Notes: generated by a model not told the origin, from the letters alone. A stretch of DNA of 64,000 bases from CAJXII01 sp965242915 (GCA_965242915.1 CBDETN010000020.1:23707-87706), one strand, 5' to 3'. Positions 8,251 through 17,544 are shown, numbered from the stretch's first letter. Program-made: numbers and translations.

Positions 8251-10989
8251 CTATTTATCTTCTCCTTCATCTATGGAATCCAATAAAGATGTTGGCTGTG
8301 ATGATTCAACTATTTGTATATCAGTTGTTTCATTTGCTTCAACAGTACCATTTTCTACAACTACTTTAATTGGATTACCCTCTTCATCTAATTCTATCTC
8401 TTCATTCTTTTTTGGACACATAGCAATACTTACTACTTTGTCTCCCTTGTCAACATTAACAATTGTTACTCCGCTTGTATTTCTACCTGCTTTTCTAATA
8501 GTACCCATATCAACTCTAATCATCTTACCAATTGATGTCAATGCCATAAGATCTTGAGTTGGATCTACCAATACATTTCCAATAACTTTTTTACCGGTTT
8601 TTGGAGATAATTTCATAGCTATCACTCCGCTTCCTGCTCTATTGGTTAATCTATAAGCTTCAACTTCTGTTCTTTTACCAACACCATTTTCACTTACCGT
8701 TAAAAGTTCTTGTTGTTCATGCTCAATTACATCAGCATCTACAACATAATCACCATCAAGTTTAAACTTAATACCTCTTACACCTCTTGTCGTTCTACCT
8801 TGAAGTTTAACACCAGATGTTTTAATTTTATATTTATATATTGCATTATTGTCATCATCTAGTATTTTATTTCCATTTTCATCTAATTCAAATATATCAT
8901 TATCATTTTCATCTTTTTCAATGATTTTATTACCATTTTCATCTAATACAATAGTTTGCTTCCATAAATCAAATCTAATAACTTGTCCAAGGGCAGAGAA
9001 TATCATTAGGTATTTAGAATCTTTATTAGCAATTGCAGCTGTTACAATTTCATCTTCTTCATCTAAAACAATCGCTCTTACACCATTACTTCTAATATTT
9101 GAGAAGTCACTTAATGCTGTTCTTTTAACAACACCATTTTTAGTAAAGAATGCTAAAGATTTATTTTCATTAAAATCAGTAGTTGGAATAATTGCCATAA
9201 TTGTTTCATCAGATTTAAGATTGATAAGATTAACTACTGCTTTACCTTTTGCTGTTCTTCCAGCTTCAGGAATTCTATAAACTTTTAACCAGTATAGTTG
9301 ACCAAAGTTTGTAACAAATAAAAGTGTATCATGAGTATTAGATACAAAGAATCTTTCAATAAAGTCATCATCATGAGTTGTAACTGCTATTTTACCTTTA
9401 CCACCGCGACGCTGTTTTTCATAAGATTTAATCGGAACTCTTTTTACATATCCATTATGAGTGATAGTAACTACCATAGGCTCATTTGGAATTAAATCTT
9501 CCATATCTATGTCATCATAACTATCTTCAATATCAGTTCTTCTTTCTTCAGAATATTTTTCTTTAGTTTCTAAAAGTTCCTCTTTAATAATCTCATTTAA
9601 TCTATTTTCACTTTTTAAAATCAATTCAAGATATGCAATTAATTCCATAAGCTCTTTTAATTCAGCTTCTAATTTTTCTCTTTGAAGACCGGTAAGTCTT
9701 CCGAGTCTCATATCTAAAATAGCTTTTGCTTGAATTTCACTAAGATTAAATGCTGCTTGTAGTTTTTCACTTGCTTCCGCATCATTTGAACTTGCTCGAA
9801 TAATTTTAACAACTTCATCTATATTATCAAGTGCAATTTTTAGACCTTCTAATATATGTGCTCTTGCTTTCGCTTTTTCAAGATCAAAAATCGTTCTTCT
9901 GATGATTACAGTTTTTCTATGATTTAAGAAGATATTTAAAACTTCATTAAGTCTGAATATTTTTGGCTCTTTATTAAATACAGCTAACATAATAGTACCA
10001 AAAGTAATTTCCATCTGAGTTTGTTTATAAAGATTGTTCATAACTATCTCAGCCATAGCATCTTTTTTAAGCTCGATTACAACTCTAATACCATCTCTAT
10101 CAGATTCATCTCTAACTTCAGAAATTCCTTCAATATTTTTATCTCTAGCTAAATCTGCGATTGCTTCTATAAGCCTTGATTTATTTACTTGGTAAGGTAA
10201 TTCATCAAGAACTATAATCTCTTTTTTACCTTTTGTTTCAATATGATGTTTCGCTCTAACTTTAACACGACCTCGACCTGTAGTATAAGCATCAACTATA
10301 CCTTTTCTGCCAAATATTGTACCACCTGTTGGAAAATCGGGACCTGTAATAAATTCCATTAACTCTTCAGGTGTAGCTTCTGGATTATCAACCATATGAA
10401 GCAGCGCATTAAAAACTTCAGTTGGATTGTGCGGCGGTATTTTTGTAGCCATACCAACAGCAATACCTTCACTACCATTTATAAGTAAAGTAGGTACTCT
10501 TGTAGGCAAAACAGATGGTTCCTTTGTAGTATCATCATAATTTGGTACATAATTTACAGTATCTTTATCAATATCTCTTAATAAATCTTCACTCATTTTA
10601 GTCATTCTAGACTCTGTATATCTCATCGCAGCGGCATTATCACCATCAACCGAACCAAAGTTCCCTTGACCATCAACTAAAGGCATTCTCATAGAAAATG
10701 GTTGAGCCATCCTTACAAGTGCATCATAAACTGAATTGTCACCATGAGGGTGATACTTACCTATAACATCTCCAACGATTCTTGCAGACTTTTTATATCC
10801 AGCTTTTGAACTTAAATTCAAATCATGCATAGCATATAAAATTCTTCTGTGAACCGGCTTTAATCCGTCTCTGGCATCTGGTAATGCACGACCAATAATA
10901 ACACTCATTGAGTAGTCTAAATAAGAAGCCTTTACCGAGTCTTCTATTCTAATATCTACTATATCTTGTGATTCAAAAAGATTTTCCAT
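8251..10989 (-). CDS. gyrA: DNA gyrase subunit A
   Basis: GyrA breaks and rejoins DNA to introduce negative supercoils with GyrB. The catalytic Tyr is Y124 in AAMRYTESRM, and the GyrA box QRRGGKG is present. At 912 residues it is longer than many GyrA proteins. An acidic stretch of roughly 45-50 residues with repeats of DENGNK (about residues 676-722) interrupts the C-terminal beta-pinwheel, between VIRFD and LQGRTTRGV. In the quinolone region the sequence is HPHGDNSVYD: Asn85 and Ser86 at the positions of E. coli Ser83 and Ala84. It is the first gene of the gyrA-asd-UPF0114 run. Confidence 0.98.
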   Translation of the reverse strand: MENLFESQDIVDIRIEDSVKASYLDYSMSVIIGRALPDARDGLKPVHRRILYAMHDLNLSSKAGYKKSARIVGDVIGKYHPHGDNSVYDALVRMAQPFSMRMPLVDGQGNFGSVDGDNAAAMRYTESRMTKMSEDLLRDIDKDTVNYVPNYDDTTKEPSVLPTRVPTLLINGSEGIAVGMATKIPPHNPTEVFNALLHMVDNPEATPEELMEFITGPDFPTGGTIFGRKGIVDAYTTGRGRVKVRAKHHIETKGKKEIIVLDELPYQVNKSRLIEAIADLARDKNIEGISEVRDESDRDGIRVVIELKKDAMAEIVMNNLYKQTQMEITFGTIMLAVFNKEPKIFRLNEVLNIFLNHRKTVIIRRTIFDLEKAKARAHILEGLKIALDNIDEVVKIIRASSNDAEASEKLQAAFNLSEIQAKAILDMRLGRLTGLQREKLEAELKELMELIAYLELILKSENRLNEIIKEELLETKEKYSEERRTDIEDSYDDIDMEDLIPNEPMVVTITHNGYVKRVPIKSYEKQRRGGKGKIAVTTHDDDFIERFFVSNTHDTLLFVTNFGQLYWLKVYRIPEAGRTAKGKAVVNLINLKSDETIMAIIPTTDFNENKSLAFFTKNGVVKRTALSDFSNIRSNGVRAIVLDEEDEIVTAAIANKDSKYLMIFSALGQVIRFDLWKQTIVLDENGNKIIEKDENDNDIFELDENGNKILDDDNNAIYKYKIKTSGVKLQGRTTRGVRGIKFKLDGDYVVDADVIEHEQQELLTVSENGVGKRTEVEAYRLTNRAGSGVIAMKLSPKTGKKVIGNVLVDPTQDLMALTSIGKMIRVDMGTIRKAGRNTSGVTIVNVDKGDKVVSIAMCPKKNEEIELDEEGNPIKVVVENGTVEANETTDIQIVESSQPTSLLDSIDEGEDK

Positions 10990-11073
10990 ATTGTATAAGT
11001 TACCTTTATTTAAAATTGCAATATTTTATCTAAAAATGGCTTAAAAAGTGTGGTTAATGCGCAGTAAGTGCGT

Positions 11074-11107
11074 AAAAAAAGGCTAAGAATTTAATCTTAA
11101 CCTTTTT
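11074..11107 (-). terminator. Rho-independent terminator
   Basis: A hairpin pairs AAAGGCTAAGA with TCTTAACCTTT around ATTTAA. On the minus strand it ends in a run of seven T, which fits termination of the DUF465 transcript before gyrA. On the plus strand a shorter T run follows, so it may also work the other way. Confidence 0.65.
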
Positions 11108-11129
11108 GTAGTTGAGCAATTAAGAAATA

Positions 11130-11357
11130 TTATGAATTTGCTTTTTTATAATCCATAATTATTGCATAAGCTTCATCTTTAAGTTTTAACTTTTCTTTTT
11201 TCATTTTTTCAATTTCTATCGGATCAATATGATCAACTCCACCATCTTCAGCTCTATCAATTTGGTCATGTAAATCATTATGTCTATTAAACACTTTTTT
11301 AAAGTGCGCATTTTGTGTTTTAAGTGTTGTTACTATATCTCTATATTCATGAAACAT
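11130..11357 (-). CDS. YdcH/DUF465-family small protein
   Basis: The 75-residue protein matches the DUF465 (YdcH) pattern: an amphipathic helix opening FHEYRDIVTTLK, then FNRHNDLHDQIDRAE and a Lys-rich second helix KMKKEKLKLKDE, forming a helical hairpin. The function of the family is not known. It stands alone between argJ and gyrA with its own terminator. Confidence 0.8.
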   Translation of the reverse strand: MFHEYRDIVTTLKTQNAHFKKVFNRHNDLHDQIDRAEDGGVDHIDPIEIEKMKKEKLKLKDEAYAIIMDYKKANS

Positions 11358-11463
11358 GTTTTATCCTTGTATTAATTTTGTGTATTTTATCTAAGTTTTC
11401 CTTAGTATATCGAATAATTTCCATCAGTGGTGCATAAATGCATATCACTTTTGGATTTATTAA

Positions 11464-12666
11464 TTATGTCCTGTAATCTGCATTTATTTTGACATACTCA
11501 TAACCTAAGTCACATCCATATGCCGTAAAATTACCATTGCCTAATCCAATATTACAACTGATTTTAAGACTTTTTTCTTGAAGTACTTTAGAAGCTTTCT
11601 CTTCTGTTTCTTTATCAAAATATATTTCACCTTGATTGTATACTAAAATATTTCCAAAGTTAATAGTTAAAGTATCTTCATTACAACTAGCTCCAGATGA
11701 GCCAATAGTAGATGCAATTCTTCCCCAATTTGGATCTTCTCCAAAAAGTGCTGTTTTTACTAAAAGTGAATTAGATAAAGCTTTTGCAATAAGTTCTGCT
11801 TCTTCATCGTTTTTAGCTCCAGTGATCTCAAAGGCAACAGCTTTTTTAGCACCTTCACCGTCAGCGACCATCATCATTGCCATATCATCCATAACTAATC
11901 GTAAAGCCTCTTTAAAAGCTTCTTTGTCATAAGCTTGCGAAGTTTGATTGCTAAGCAGCATTACAGTGTCATTTGTAGAGGTATCGCCATCTACACTAAT
12001 CGCATTAAAAGTTGTTGTTGAGTTGTGTAATAATAACTCTTTCATATCTTGTTTAGGGATATTAGCATCAGTACAGATAAAGCAAAGCATGGTAGCTAGA
12101 TTTGGATTTATCATACCTGCACCTTTTGCAATTGCTCCGATTTTAAAAGATTTTCCATTTTCAAGTTTAACTTCATAAAAACAATTTTTAGGATAACTGT
12201 CTGTTGTCATAATTGCATTAGAAAGTAAAGTTCCATTTTTAGCTGTTAAATCAAAATTAACAGCACTTTTTAAAATTTTATCTTTAGGAAGCGGCACACC
12301 AATTACTCCTGTGCTGCTCATTATTGGATTTTCTATATTTGTATGAACTTCTTTTAAATTTTTAAATATCTCATTAATATCATCTATTCCAGTTTGACCT
12401 GTCATAGCATTTGCATTTTTAGAATTTATAAGTATAAAATTTGTTTTAAAATCTTTATTTAATGAAAGATAATGTTTAAGTGGTGCTGCTTGAAATTTAT
12501 TTTTAGTAAAAATTGATTCAATTTCACATAAAGTATCTGAATAAATAAATCCAATATCTAATGCGCCCTTTGGTTTAAGCCCGGCACTGACACCATCACA
12601 ATAAAATCCGTTAATATCACTTATAGTACCTTTGATTGGAAAAATACTAAACATTTGGCTGCTCAA
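11464..12666 (-). CDS. argJ: Bifunctional ornithine acetyltransferase / N-acetylglutamate synthase
   Basis: ArgJ moves the acetyl group from N-acetylornithine to glutamate, the recycling step of arginine synthesis. The 400-residue precursor cleaves itself before the Thr of ATMLCF, which becomes the nucleophile; the preceding KGAGMINPNL block is typical. EDPNWGRI and the C-terminal GCDLGYEYVKINADYRT are family hallmarks. Its start overlaps the end of the K+ channel gene by 20 bp. argG lies far away, at 30949-32190. Confidence 0.96.
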   Translation of the reverse strand: MSSQMFSIFPIKGTISDINGFYCDGVSAGLKPKGALDIGFIYSDTLCEIESIFTKNKFQAAPLKHYLSLNKDFKTNFILINSKNANAMTGQTGIDDINEIFKNLKEVHTNIENPIMSSTGVIGVPLPKDKILKSAVNFDLTAKNGTLLSNAIMTTDSYPKNCFYEVKLENGKSFKIGAIAKGAGMINPNLATMLCFICTDANIPKQDMKELLLHNSTTTFNAISVDGDTSTNDTVMLLSNQTSQAYDKEAFKEALRLVMDDMAMMMVADGEGAKKAVAFEITGAKNDEEAELIAKALSNSLLVKTALFGEDPNWGRIASTIGSSGASCNEDTLTINFGNILVYNQGEIYFDKETEEKASKVLQEKSLKISCNIGLGNGNFTAYGCDLGYEYVKINADYRT

Positions 12667-13768
12667 TTAAATTGATCATTATTCTAGCTTTTCCTATACC
12701 TATTTGATTACCTACAACCAAAAGTTTACAACCACCATCTATAGGTGTACTACCTTTAGGCATTTGTATAAATTTTCCATCATTTTTGGTGATACCGATA
12801 ATACTTACTTTTAATTTGTCTCGTAAGTGAGCTTCTTTTAATCTATGACCGATAAGCCAACTGTCTTCATTAATTGTAATTTCTTCCATATCTATAGGTG
12901 TATCTTTTTTATATAAAAATTCTTCAAGTACATTTTCCATATCAGGACGAATTGCCATTGCAATAACTCTTTTTGCCATAAGGGCAGGGGGCGCAACAAC
13001 TTTATCCGCACCCAATTTTTTAAGTCTGTTTACATCATGTTGAGTTTCTGCATTACAAATTACTAAAAATGGATTATTTCTACCAAGCTCTTTTTCATAT
13101 AGTCGAACAGAAGCTATAATAGTAATATTATCAGCGATATTTTTAGATAAAGATATTACCCCTTTTGCACTTGACAGATGTGATTTAAGAAAAGCATTTT
13201 CACTGTATGTTTCCTCTTTAATATAATATGGATAGTTGTTTTTTTTAGCAATCATTTCAAGATCATCTCTTGGGTCAACTACAACAAAAGGGATGTGGTT
13301 TTCTCGAAATTGTTTTGCTAATTGTATAGAATATTCATTGTGATTAAAAATAACAAAATGATTTCTAAGTCGTGCTATTTTATAAAGCATATCTCGCTCC
13401 TTATATAAATCTAAAAATTTACCTCTGACTATCACTTGAATAAATGCAGTAATAGATAATGTAAATATCAAAAAACCAAAGATAATTAAAGTGATAGTAA
13501 ATAGTCTTCCTGCTGGAGAAATATGAGAAATTTCACCAAATCCAACAGTAGTAAAAGTAATACCTGTTTGATAAATTGCATCTAAAATTGAGAAGTCATC
13601 AATAATCATGTACCCTAAAGTACCAATCATCATAATAGTTTGCAATAAAATTAGAGGAAGTCTAAAATGTCTAAATTGAGAGTATATCTCTCTGTTTAGG
13701 TCAAACTCCGGCTGGGTGTTTCGATACTCCCAACCCAAAGCTTTTTTGATGTTTCTACGTAAGCTCAT
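12647..13768 (-). CDS. Potassium channel protein with RCK (TrkA-N) domain
   Basis: The 373-residue inner-membrane channel subunit has one pore hairpin. TM1 is at ~35-55, followed by a pore loop with the selectivity filter TTVGFGE (~75-81) and TM2 at ~90-112. A cytoplasmic Rossmann RCK domain (FVIFNHNEYSIQLAKQF, then VVVDPRDD) and a TrkA-C-like tail follow. It should conduct K+ under control of a ligand bound by the RCK ring. The filter has GFG rather than GYG, a known variant. It lies between rpmB and argJ in one transcription unit. Confidence 0.9.
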   Translation of the reverse strand: MSLRRNIKKALGWEYRNTQPEFDLNREIYSQFRHFRLPLILLQTIMMIGTLGYMIIDDFSILDAIYQTGITFTTVGFGEISHISPAGRLFTITLIIFGFLIFTLSITAFIQVIVRGKFLDLYKERDMLYKIARLRNHFVIFNHNEYSIQLAKQFRENHIPFVVVDPRDDLEMIAKKNNYPYYIKEETYSENAFLKSHLSSAKGVISLSKNIADNITIIASVRLYEKELGRNNPFLVICNAETQHDVNRLKKLGADKVVAPPALMAKRVIAMAIRPDMENVLEEFLYKKDTPIDMEEITINEDSWLIGHRLKEAHLRDKLKVSIIGITKNDGKFIQMPKGSTPIDGGCKLLVVGNQIGIGKARIMINLIEQPNV

Positions 13769-13791
13769 AAAACACCATGATGGTTAAAGAA

Positions 13792-13980
13792 CTATGAATT
13801 CTTTTTAAGAGTTCGAAGTTCCGAAGCAGCAATTTTAATTTTTCTTGAAGTACCGTCTTCCAATTGAATTTTAACTGTTCTTAAATTTGGTAAAAATTTT
13901 CTTTTTGTTCTATTTTTTGCGTGACTTACATTGTTCCCGCTCATTGGTCCTTTTCCAGACAGCATACATCTTCTTGCCAT
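13792..13980 (-). CDS. rpmB: 50S ribosomal protein L28
   Basis: The start is MARRCMLSGKGPMSGNNVSH, the standard bacterial L28 opening. An in-frame upstream ATG at 13995 exists, but a GCAAGGA ribosome site lies just before the ATG at 13980, which gives the normal 62-residue length. It is part of the large ribosomal subunit and is transcribed ahead of the K+ channel gene (23 bp gap). Confidence 0.96.
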   Translation of the reverse strand: MARRCMLSGKGPMSGNNVSHAKNRTKRKFLPNLRTVKIQLEDGTSRKIKIAASELRTLKKNS

Positions 13981-14019
13981 AATAATTCCTTGCAATATTT
14001 AAATTTCCGTGAATTATAT

Positions 14020-14880
14020 CTAATTTTTCTTAAATTTATCTTTGTAAGAACATTTTTTACATAATTTTTCTACTGCAATATCTTTTTTGAAGCCATTTAT
14101 TATATTTTGAGTTCTTTCTTGTGATAAAATATCTTCCAATTTATTATCATGTAAGTTTCCCAAATTTATTTTGCCTTCACTATCTAAACAGCAAGGGATA
14201 ACAATGCCTGAACTTAAGATTCCAAAGTGAGAGCTTAAACCTTGGCAATATCCTTGACTGTAATGGTTTGATTCTAAACTCGGCCATTGAAAGTAGCTGT
14301 CAAAATGTAATTTGATTTGATTTTCTAACCGTATTGGGTCTTTATTATTAGATGTTTGCAGGTCAATGTTAAATTGCTTTTCCAGTAACTCAAAGATTTC
14401 ATTATTAAAATTTTCTTCACTGTTTTGACTATCCATATTCCAAAGTCGGAAATTTATAAAATTATGAACTTTATTGTCTAATTTTAGTTTGCATAAATTA
14501 AACATAGGTTTTAGATATTGTTGTAATGATATTTGCATATCATTTTTATTAAAACTATTAAGTGAAAAATTTATTTGTTTTATTGCAGGATGTAAGAATA
14601 AATTTAAATCAAAATTATTTAGATAATACCCTGTAGTTGTAATATGAACTTTAAACTTGTGCTTGTGTGAAATATTTAAATACTTATCTAGATTTGATAA
14701 TGTTAGAGGATCTCCAAATACATGGTATGCAATCTCTTTAGTAAATGGTTTTAATTGAATTAAAATATCTTCAAAAAACTTTAAATTCATGGTAGTTGCA
14801 GCCAAACTTTTAGTAGGGCAGAAGCTGCAAGATAAACCGCAAATATTTGTAAGTTCTATAAATACTTTGTTAAACCTCAT
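14020..14880 (-). CDS. Radical SAM / SPASM-like protein
   Basis: The 286-residue protein begins with IELTNICGLSCSFCP, holding the radical SAM CX3CX2C cluster motif. Near the C-terminus a second cysteine set (IPCCLDSEGKINLGNL, then LCKKCSYK) resembles a SPASM/twitch auxiliary-cluster domain. These enzymes modify peptides or small molecules by radical chemistry. No precursor peptide is evident nearby, and the substrate is unknown. It overlaps the VF530-type gene upstream by 4 bp. Confidence 0.85.
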   Translation of the reverse strand: MRFNKVFIELTNICGLSCSFCPTKSLAATTMNLKFFEDILIQLKPFTKEIAYHVFGDPLTLSNLDKYLNISHKHKFKVHITTTGYYLNNFDLNLFLHPAIKQINFSLNSFNKNDMQISLQQYLKPMFNLCKLKLDNKVHNFINFRLWNMDSQNSEENFNNEIFELLEKQFNIDLQTSNNKDPIRLENQIKLHFDSYFQWPSLESNHYSQGYCQGLSSHFGILSSGIVIPCCLDSEGKINLGNLHDNKLEDILSQERTQNIINGFKKDIAVEKLCKKCSYKDKFKKN

Positions 14881-15089
14881 ATTGTTTTAAGATACAACTT
14901 TTCAACTTTAGTTCGAGCCCATTGTGTTTTTCGTAAAAATTTTAAACTGGATTTTACAGATGGGTCAAGATTAAAACATCTTATGTTTATCAATTGACCT
15001 AACTCTTCCCAGCCGTAATGCTCAACAAGAGTATTAATGATTTTTTCTAAAGTAATTCCATGTAAAGGATTGTTTGGTTGTTCATTCAT
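14877..15089 (-). CDS. VF530/DUF2132-family protein
   Basis: The 70-residue protein has the VF530 pattern NPLHGITLEKIINTLVEHYGWEELG…INIRCF, followed by LKFLRKTQWARTKVE. A solved family member folds as a small helical domain and has been proposed to bind DNA. The role is not established. It is translationally coupled to the radical SAM gene that follows (ATGA-type overlap). Confidence 0.85.
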   Translation of the reverse strand: MNEQPNNPLHGITLEKIINTLVEHYGWEELGQLINIRCFNLDPSVKSSLKFLRKTQWARTKVEKLYLKTI

Positions 15090-15110
15090 ATTTTATATTG
15101 TTTCTTTCTT

Positions 15111-15569
15111 TTAATACTGATACATATGATATTTTTTATTTTCATTTGACTGCTGCTTTTCTAATTCTTTATAAGAATCTATAGCTTTTTGTTTTTCATC
15201 CTCATCTATCTCATTACCTAAAAATTCATCTATACAAATATCTAAAATCAAAAGATATACTTGACAATTCATCTTTAACGCCTCGTCATCTCTCATAAGC
15301 TTTGCCATATCTACAGCATTTACAGCTTCACTAAATGTATAATATAGTCTTTGTTCAGGGTTTTGCAATCTATAAGCATATCCTCGTATATGTAAGTAAG
15401 TATCATAAAACTCTTCAAAAGCATCACTTTGCTTTACATGATTTGCAAACTCTTTTATTGTATCTTTGTGTTGTACAATCTCTTCTACTTCGGGGTTTTG
15501 ATTTTTAAAATTTAATAAAAATGCTATTTTTGATTCGATGGTGTTACCTTTATTATTTTTAGTGTCATA
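15111..15569 (-). CDS. Hypothetical protein; reading frame without a normal start codon
   Basis: The frame is open for about 152 codons and reads like real protein (…EEIVQHKDTIKEFANHV, …LYYTFSEAVNAVDMAKLM, acidic helical C-terminus). No ATG or GTG occurs in frame. The only usual alternative is a TTG at 15366-15368, which would give 85 residues and drop well-formed sequence. An ATG at 15566-15568 is in another frame and hits a stop soon. A frameshift near 15550-15560, natural or from sequencing, would explain this. No family recognised. Confidence 0.5.
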   Translation of the reverse strand, partial: YDTKNNKGNTIESKIAFLLNFKNQNPEVEEIVQHKDTIKEFANHVKQSDAFEEFYDTYLHIRGYAYRLQNPEQRLYYTFSEAVNAVDMAKLMRDDEALKMNCQVYLLILDICIDEFLGNEIDEDEKQKAIDSYKELEKQQSNENKKYHMYQY

Positions 15570-15650
15570 TTATATCTAAAGTAAATAAATAAACGAATAA
15601 TGTTAATCTATATTATGTTAAACTCCTTGTACAAAAATCAAGGGTTTATC

Positions 15651-16157
15651 ATGATTAAAATTATATTGGCTTTATTTTTCTGTTTTTATTTTGGTTACGC
15701 TGATGAGACATATCATTCAATCAAAGGCGGGATACTCTCTCACAGTACCGGTCCTATTTCATCTGGCAGAGAAAATGGTATCGATCTGCATGGTGAACTT
15801 CAATTTAAAGAAAAAATATTAAAAGGACATTTTGCTGTTGGGGCAGATATAAATACTAACGGTGATACAAGCTTTGTCTTTGGTGGCTTAGCGTGGGAAG
15901 GTAGATTTTTTGATAATTTACTTTTAGGTGCTTTTTTTGGTTTTGCTACACATGACGGGGAACTAAATAATGGAAAGAGTGATAAAAGACAATTAGGTAC
16001 ACGCCTCCTTTTTAGAGAAGCGATTGATATAGGTTTTTATATAAAAAAAGATATATCTATAAGCCTTATATATGATCACTATTCAAATGTTGGCTTAAAT
16101 GATATGAGAAATCAAGGTAATGACAATCTTGGTATTAGATTGGGTTATTACTTTTAA
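15651..16157 (+). CDS. PagL-like lipid A 3-O-deacylase (acyloxyacyl hydrolase family)
   Basis: From MIKIILALFFCFYFGYADE, with a signal peptide cut near Ala18, the mature ~150 residues alternate like an outer-membrane beta-barrel and end in an aromatic residue (GYYF). The block YDHYSNVGL near the C-terminus matches the HxSN catalytic segment of PagL, which removes a 3-O-linked acyl chain from lipid A. An in-frame ATG at 15600 would place residues ahead of the signal peptide and is less likely. Similarity is at motif level, so enzyme specificity is inferred. Confidence 0.7.
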   Translation: MIKIILALFFCFYFGYADETYHSIKGGILSHSTGPISSGRENGIDLHGELQFKEKILKGHFAVGADINTNGDTSFVFGGLAWEGRFFDNLLLGAFFGFATHDGELNNGKSDKRQLGTRLLFREAIDIGFYIKKDISISLIYDHYSNVGLNDMRNQGNDNLGIRLGYYF

Positions 16158-16247
16158 TTGCCCTTTTTTAAAGTAATTATATCCAATAACTAAGACAAAT
16201 TTTTAAGTAAACTTTAATGCAAATTGGAGTCTAATATGGATATCTAA

Positions 16248-16370
16248 ACAATATGGAGGTACATTGATGAGGATTTCACATATTTAGCATTGTTAAAAGT
16301 TAATTATAAAATTAATTCACTACAAAGTGATAGCTTAGATGAAGGGTTTTATTTAAGCTTTATTAAATAA
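16248..16370 (+). pseudogene. Short coding remnant, unknown family
   Basis: A 40-codon frame with protein-like composition (…YIDEDFTYLALLKVNY…DEGFYLSFIK) ends in TAA at 16368-16370, just before a terminator. It has no start codon in frame and no recognisable family. It may be the C-terminal end of a lost gene. The surrounding 16158-16431 contains nothing else I can support. Confidence 0.3.
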
Positions 16371-16404
16371 AAAGAGAAGTTCAGTTTTGAATTTCTCTTT
16401 TTTT
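16371..16404 (+). terminator. Rho-independent terminator
   Basis: A hairpin of AAAGAGAA-TTCA against TGAA-TTTCTCTTT is followed by a run of T. It closes the region behind the PagL-like gene, before the FkbM gene. Confidence 0.75.
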
Positions 16405-16431
16405 ATATCTAAAGAATAGGAAATTAAAAAA

Positions 16432-17505
16432 GTGAATGTAGTAGATTTTGATTATATAAATGAAAAAGATAAAAAATTAACAAGACTTTTCCTATCATTA
16501 ACAAAAACAAAAAAATATATTTTAGGGATAAATAAATTAACAAAAAGTATTCTAAAGTATGTTGAAGTTGATGGGATAATAGATGATTTTACAAGAGTTC
16601 AATCTTCACGAAAAAAAGAGATACTTAAAATAGATGATGTTCCAAAAGATTCTATCATTTTATCGGTGTCTTCTGGTAGTCCACTTGAAGTAAAAAATGC
16701 TTTAGATAAAAAAGGTTTTGTTAATTTTAATTATCTGGCATTTTATAAATATTCGAAGTTAGAATTAGCTGCTCCTCCTTTTATAATTGATTTTAAAGAT
16801 GATTTTAAAAAGAATAAAAACAAATATAATGATGTTTACAATTTATTAGCTGATGATAAATCAAAAGAAGTTTTTGAAAAAGTGATAAATTTTAAAATAA
16901 CATTTGATTTGGATTTTATGGAAGGGTTTACAAACAATCATAAAGAACAATACTTTGATAAGCAGTTAATACCTGATATTAAAAATATCAGCTTTTTAGA
17001 TGGTGGTGGATATATTGGAGATACGATACCTTACATTATAGATAACTTTCCAGATTTTAAAAGAATATATGTAATTGAACCAAGTAAATTACATATAAAT
17101 ATAGTAAAAAAAGAGTTTAGCAATATAAAAAATATTGAATTTATAAACTGTGGTTTAGGTTCTAAAAAAACAGAGTATTTAGAAGAACAAATTGTACAAC
17201 ACAATTGTAACCATAATTTTCAAGCAACAAATATAGATACAATAGATAATATTATAGATAGTAAAGTAGATTTTATCAAATTAGATATAGAGGGTGCTGA
17301 ACAAGATGCAATTGATGGGGCTGTAAATACAATTAAAAAATATAAACCAATTTTAGCAATTTGTATCTATCATAAGGCAGAAGATTGGTATAAAATACCG
17401 CAGAAGATATTATCAATAAACAGTGAGTATAAAATTTATCTTCGCCATTATATGGAAGGGATTTTTGAAACTGTGATGTATTTTATTCCAAAGAATTATA
17501 ACTAA
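16432..17505 (+). CDS. FkbM-family methyltransferase
   Basis: The C-terminal half (residues ~180-357) is an FkbM-type SAM-dependent methyltransferase: FLDGGGYIGDTI is the SAM-binding loop, YVIEPSKLHINIVKKEF follows, and DFIKLDIEGAEQDAI is the FkbM signature. The N-terminal ~175 residues look like a sugar-nucleotide-type Rossmann segment of the kind fused to FkbM domains in surface-polysaccharide loci. Translation starts at a GTG behind a weak ribosome site. The likely substrate is a glycan, but neighbours do not prove it. Confidence 0.82.
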   Translation: MNVVDFDYINEKDKKLTRLFLSLTKTKKYILGINKLTKSILKYVEVDGIIDDFTRVQSSRKKEILKIDDVPKDSIILSVSSGSPLEVKNALDKKGFVNFNYLAFYKYSKLELAAPPFIIDFKDDFKKNKNKYNDVYNLLADDKSKEVFEKVINFKITFDLDFMEGFTNNHKEQYFDKQLIPDIKNISFLDGGGYIGDTIPYIIDNFPDFKRIYVIEPSKLHINIVKKEFSNIKNIEFINCGLGSKKTEYLEEQIVQHNCNHNFQATNIDTIDNIIDSKVDFIKLDIEGAEQDAIDGAVNTIKKYKPILAICIYHKAEDWYKIPQKILSINSEYKIYLRHYMEGIFETVMYFIPKNYN

Positions 17506-17544
17506 TTAGCTATAATCACAATAATAAATAAAAAAGGTAAATAA

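Noticed and set aside
8849..9280. 143-codon plus-strand frame rich in Ser opposite gyrA
   Set aside because: Antisense of the acidic repeat and pinwheel of GyrA; the Ser runs mirror Asp/Glu codons.
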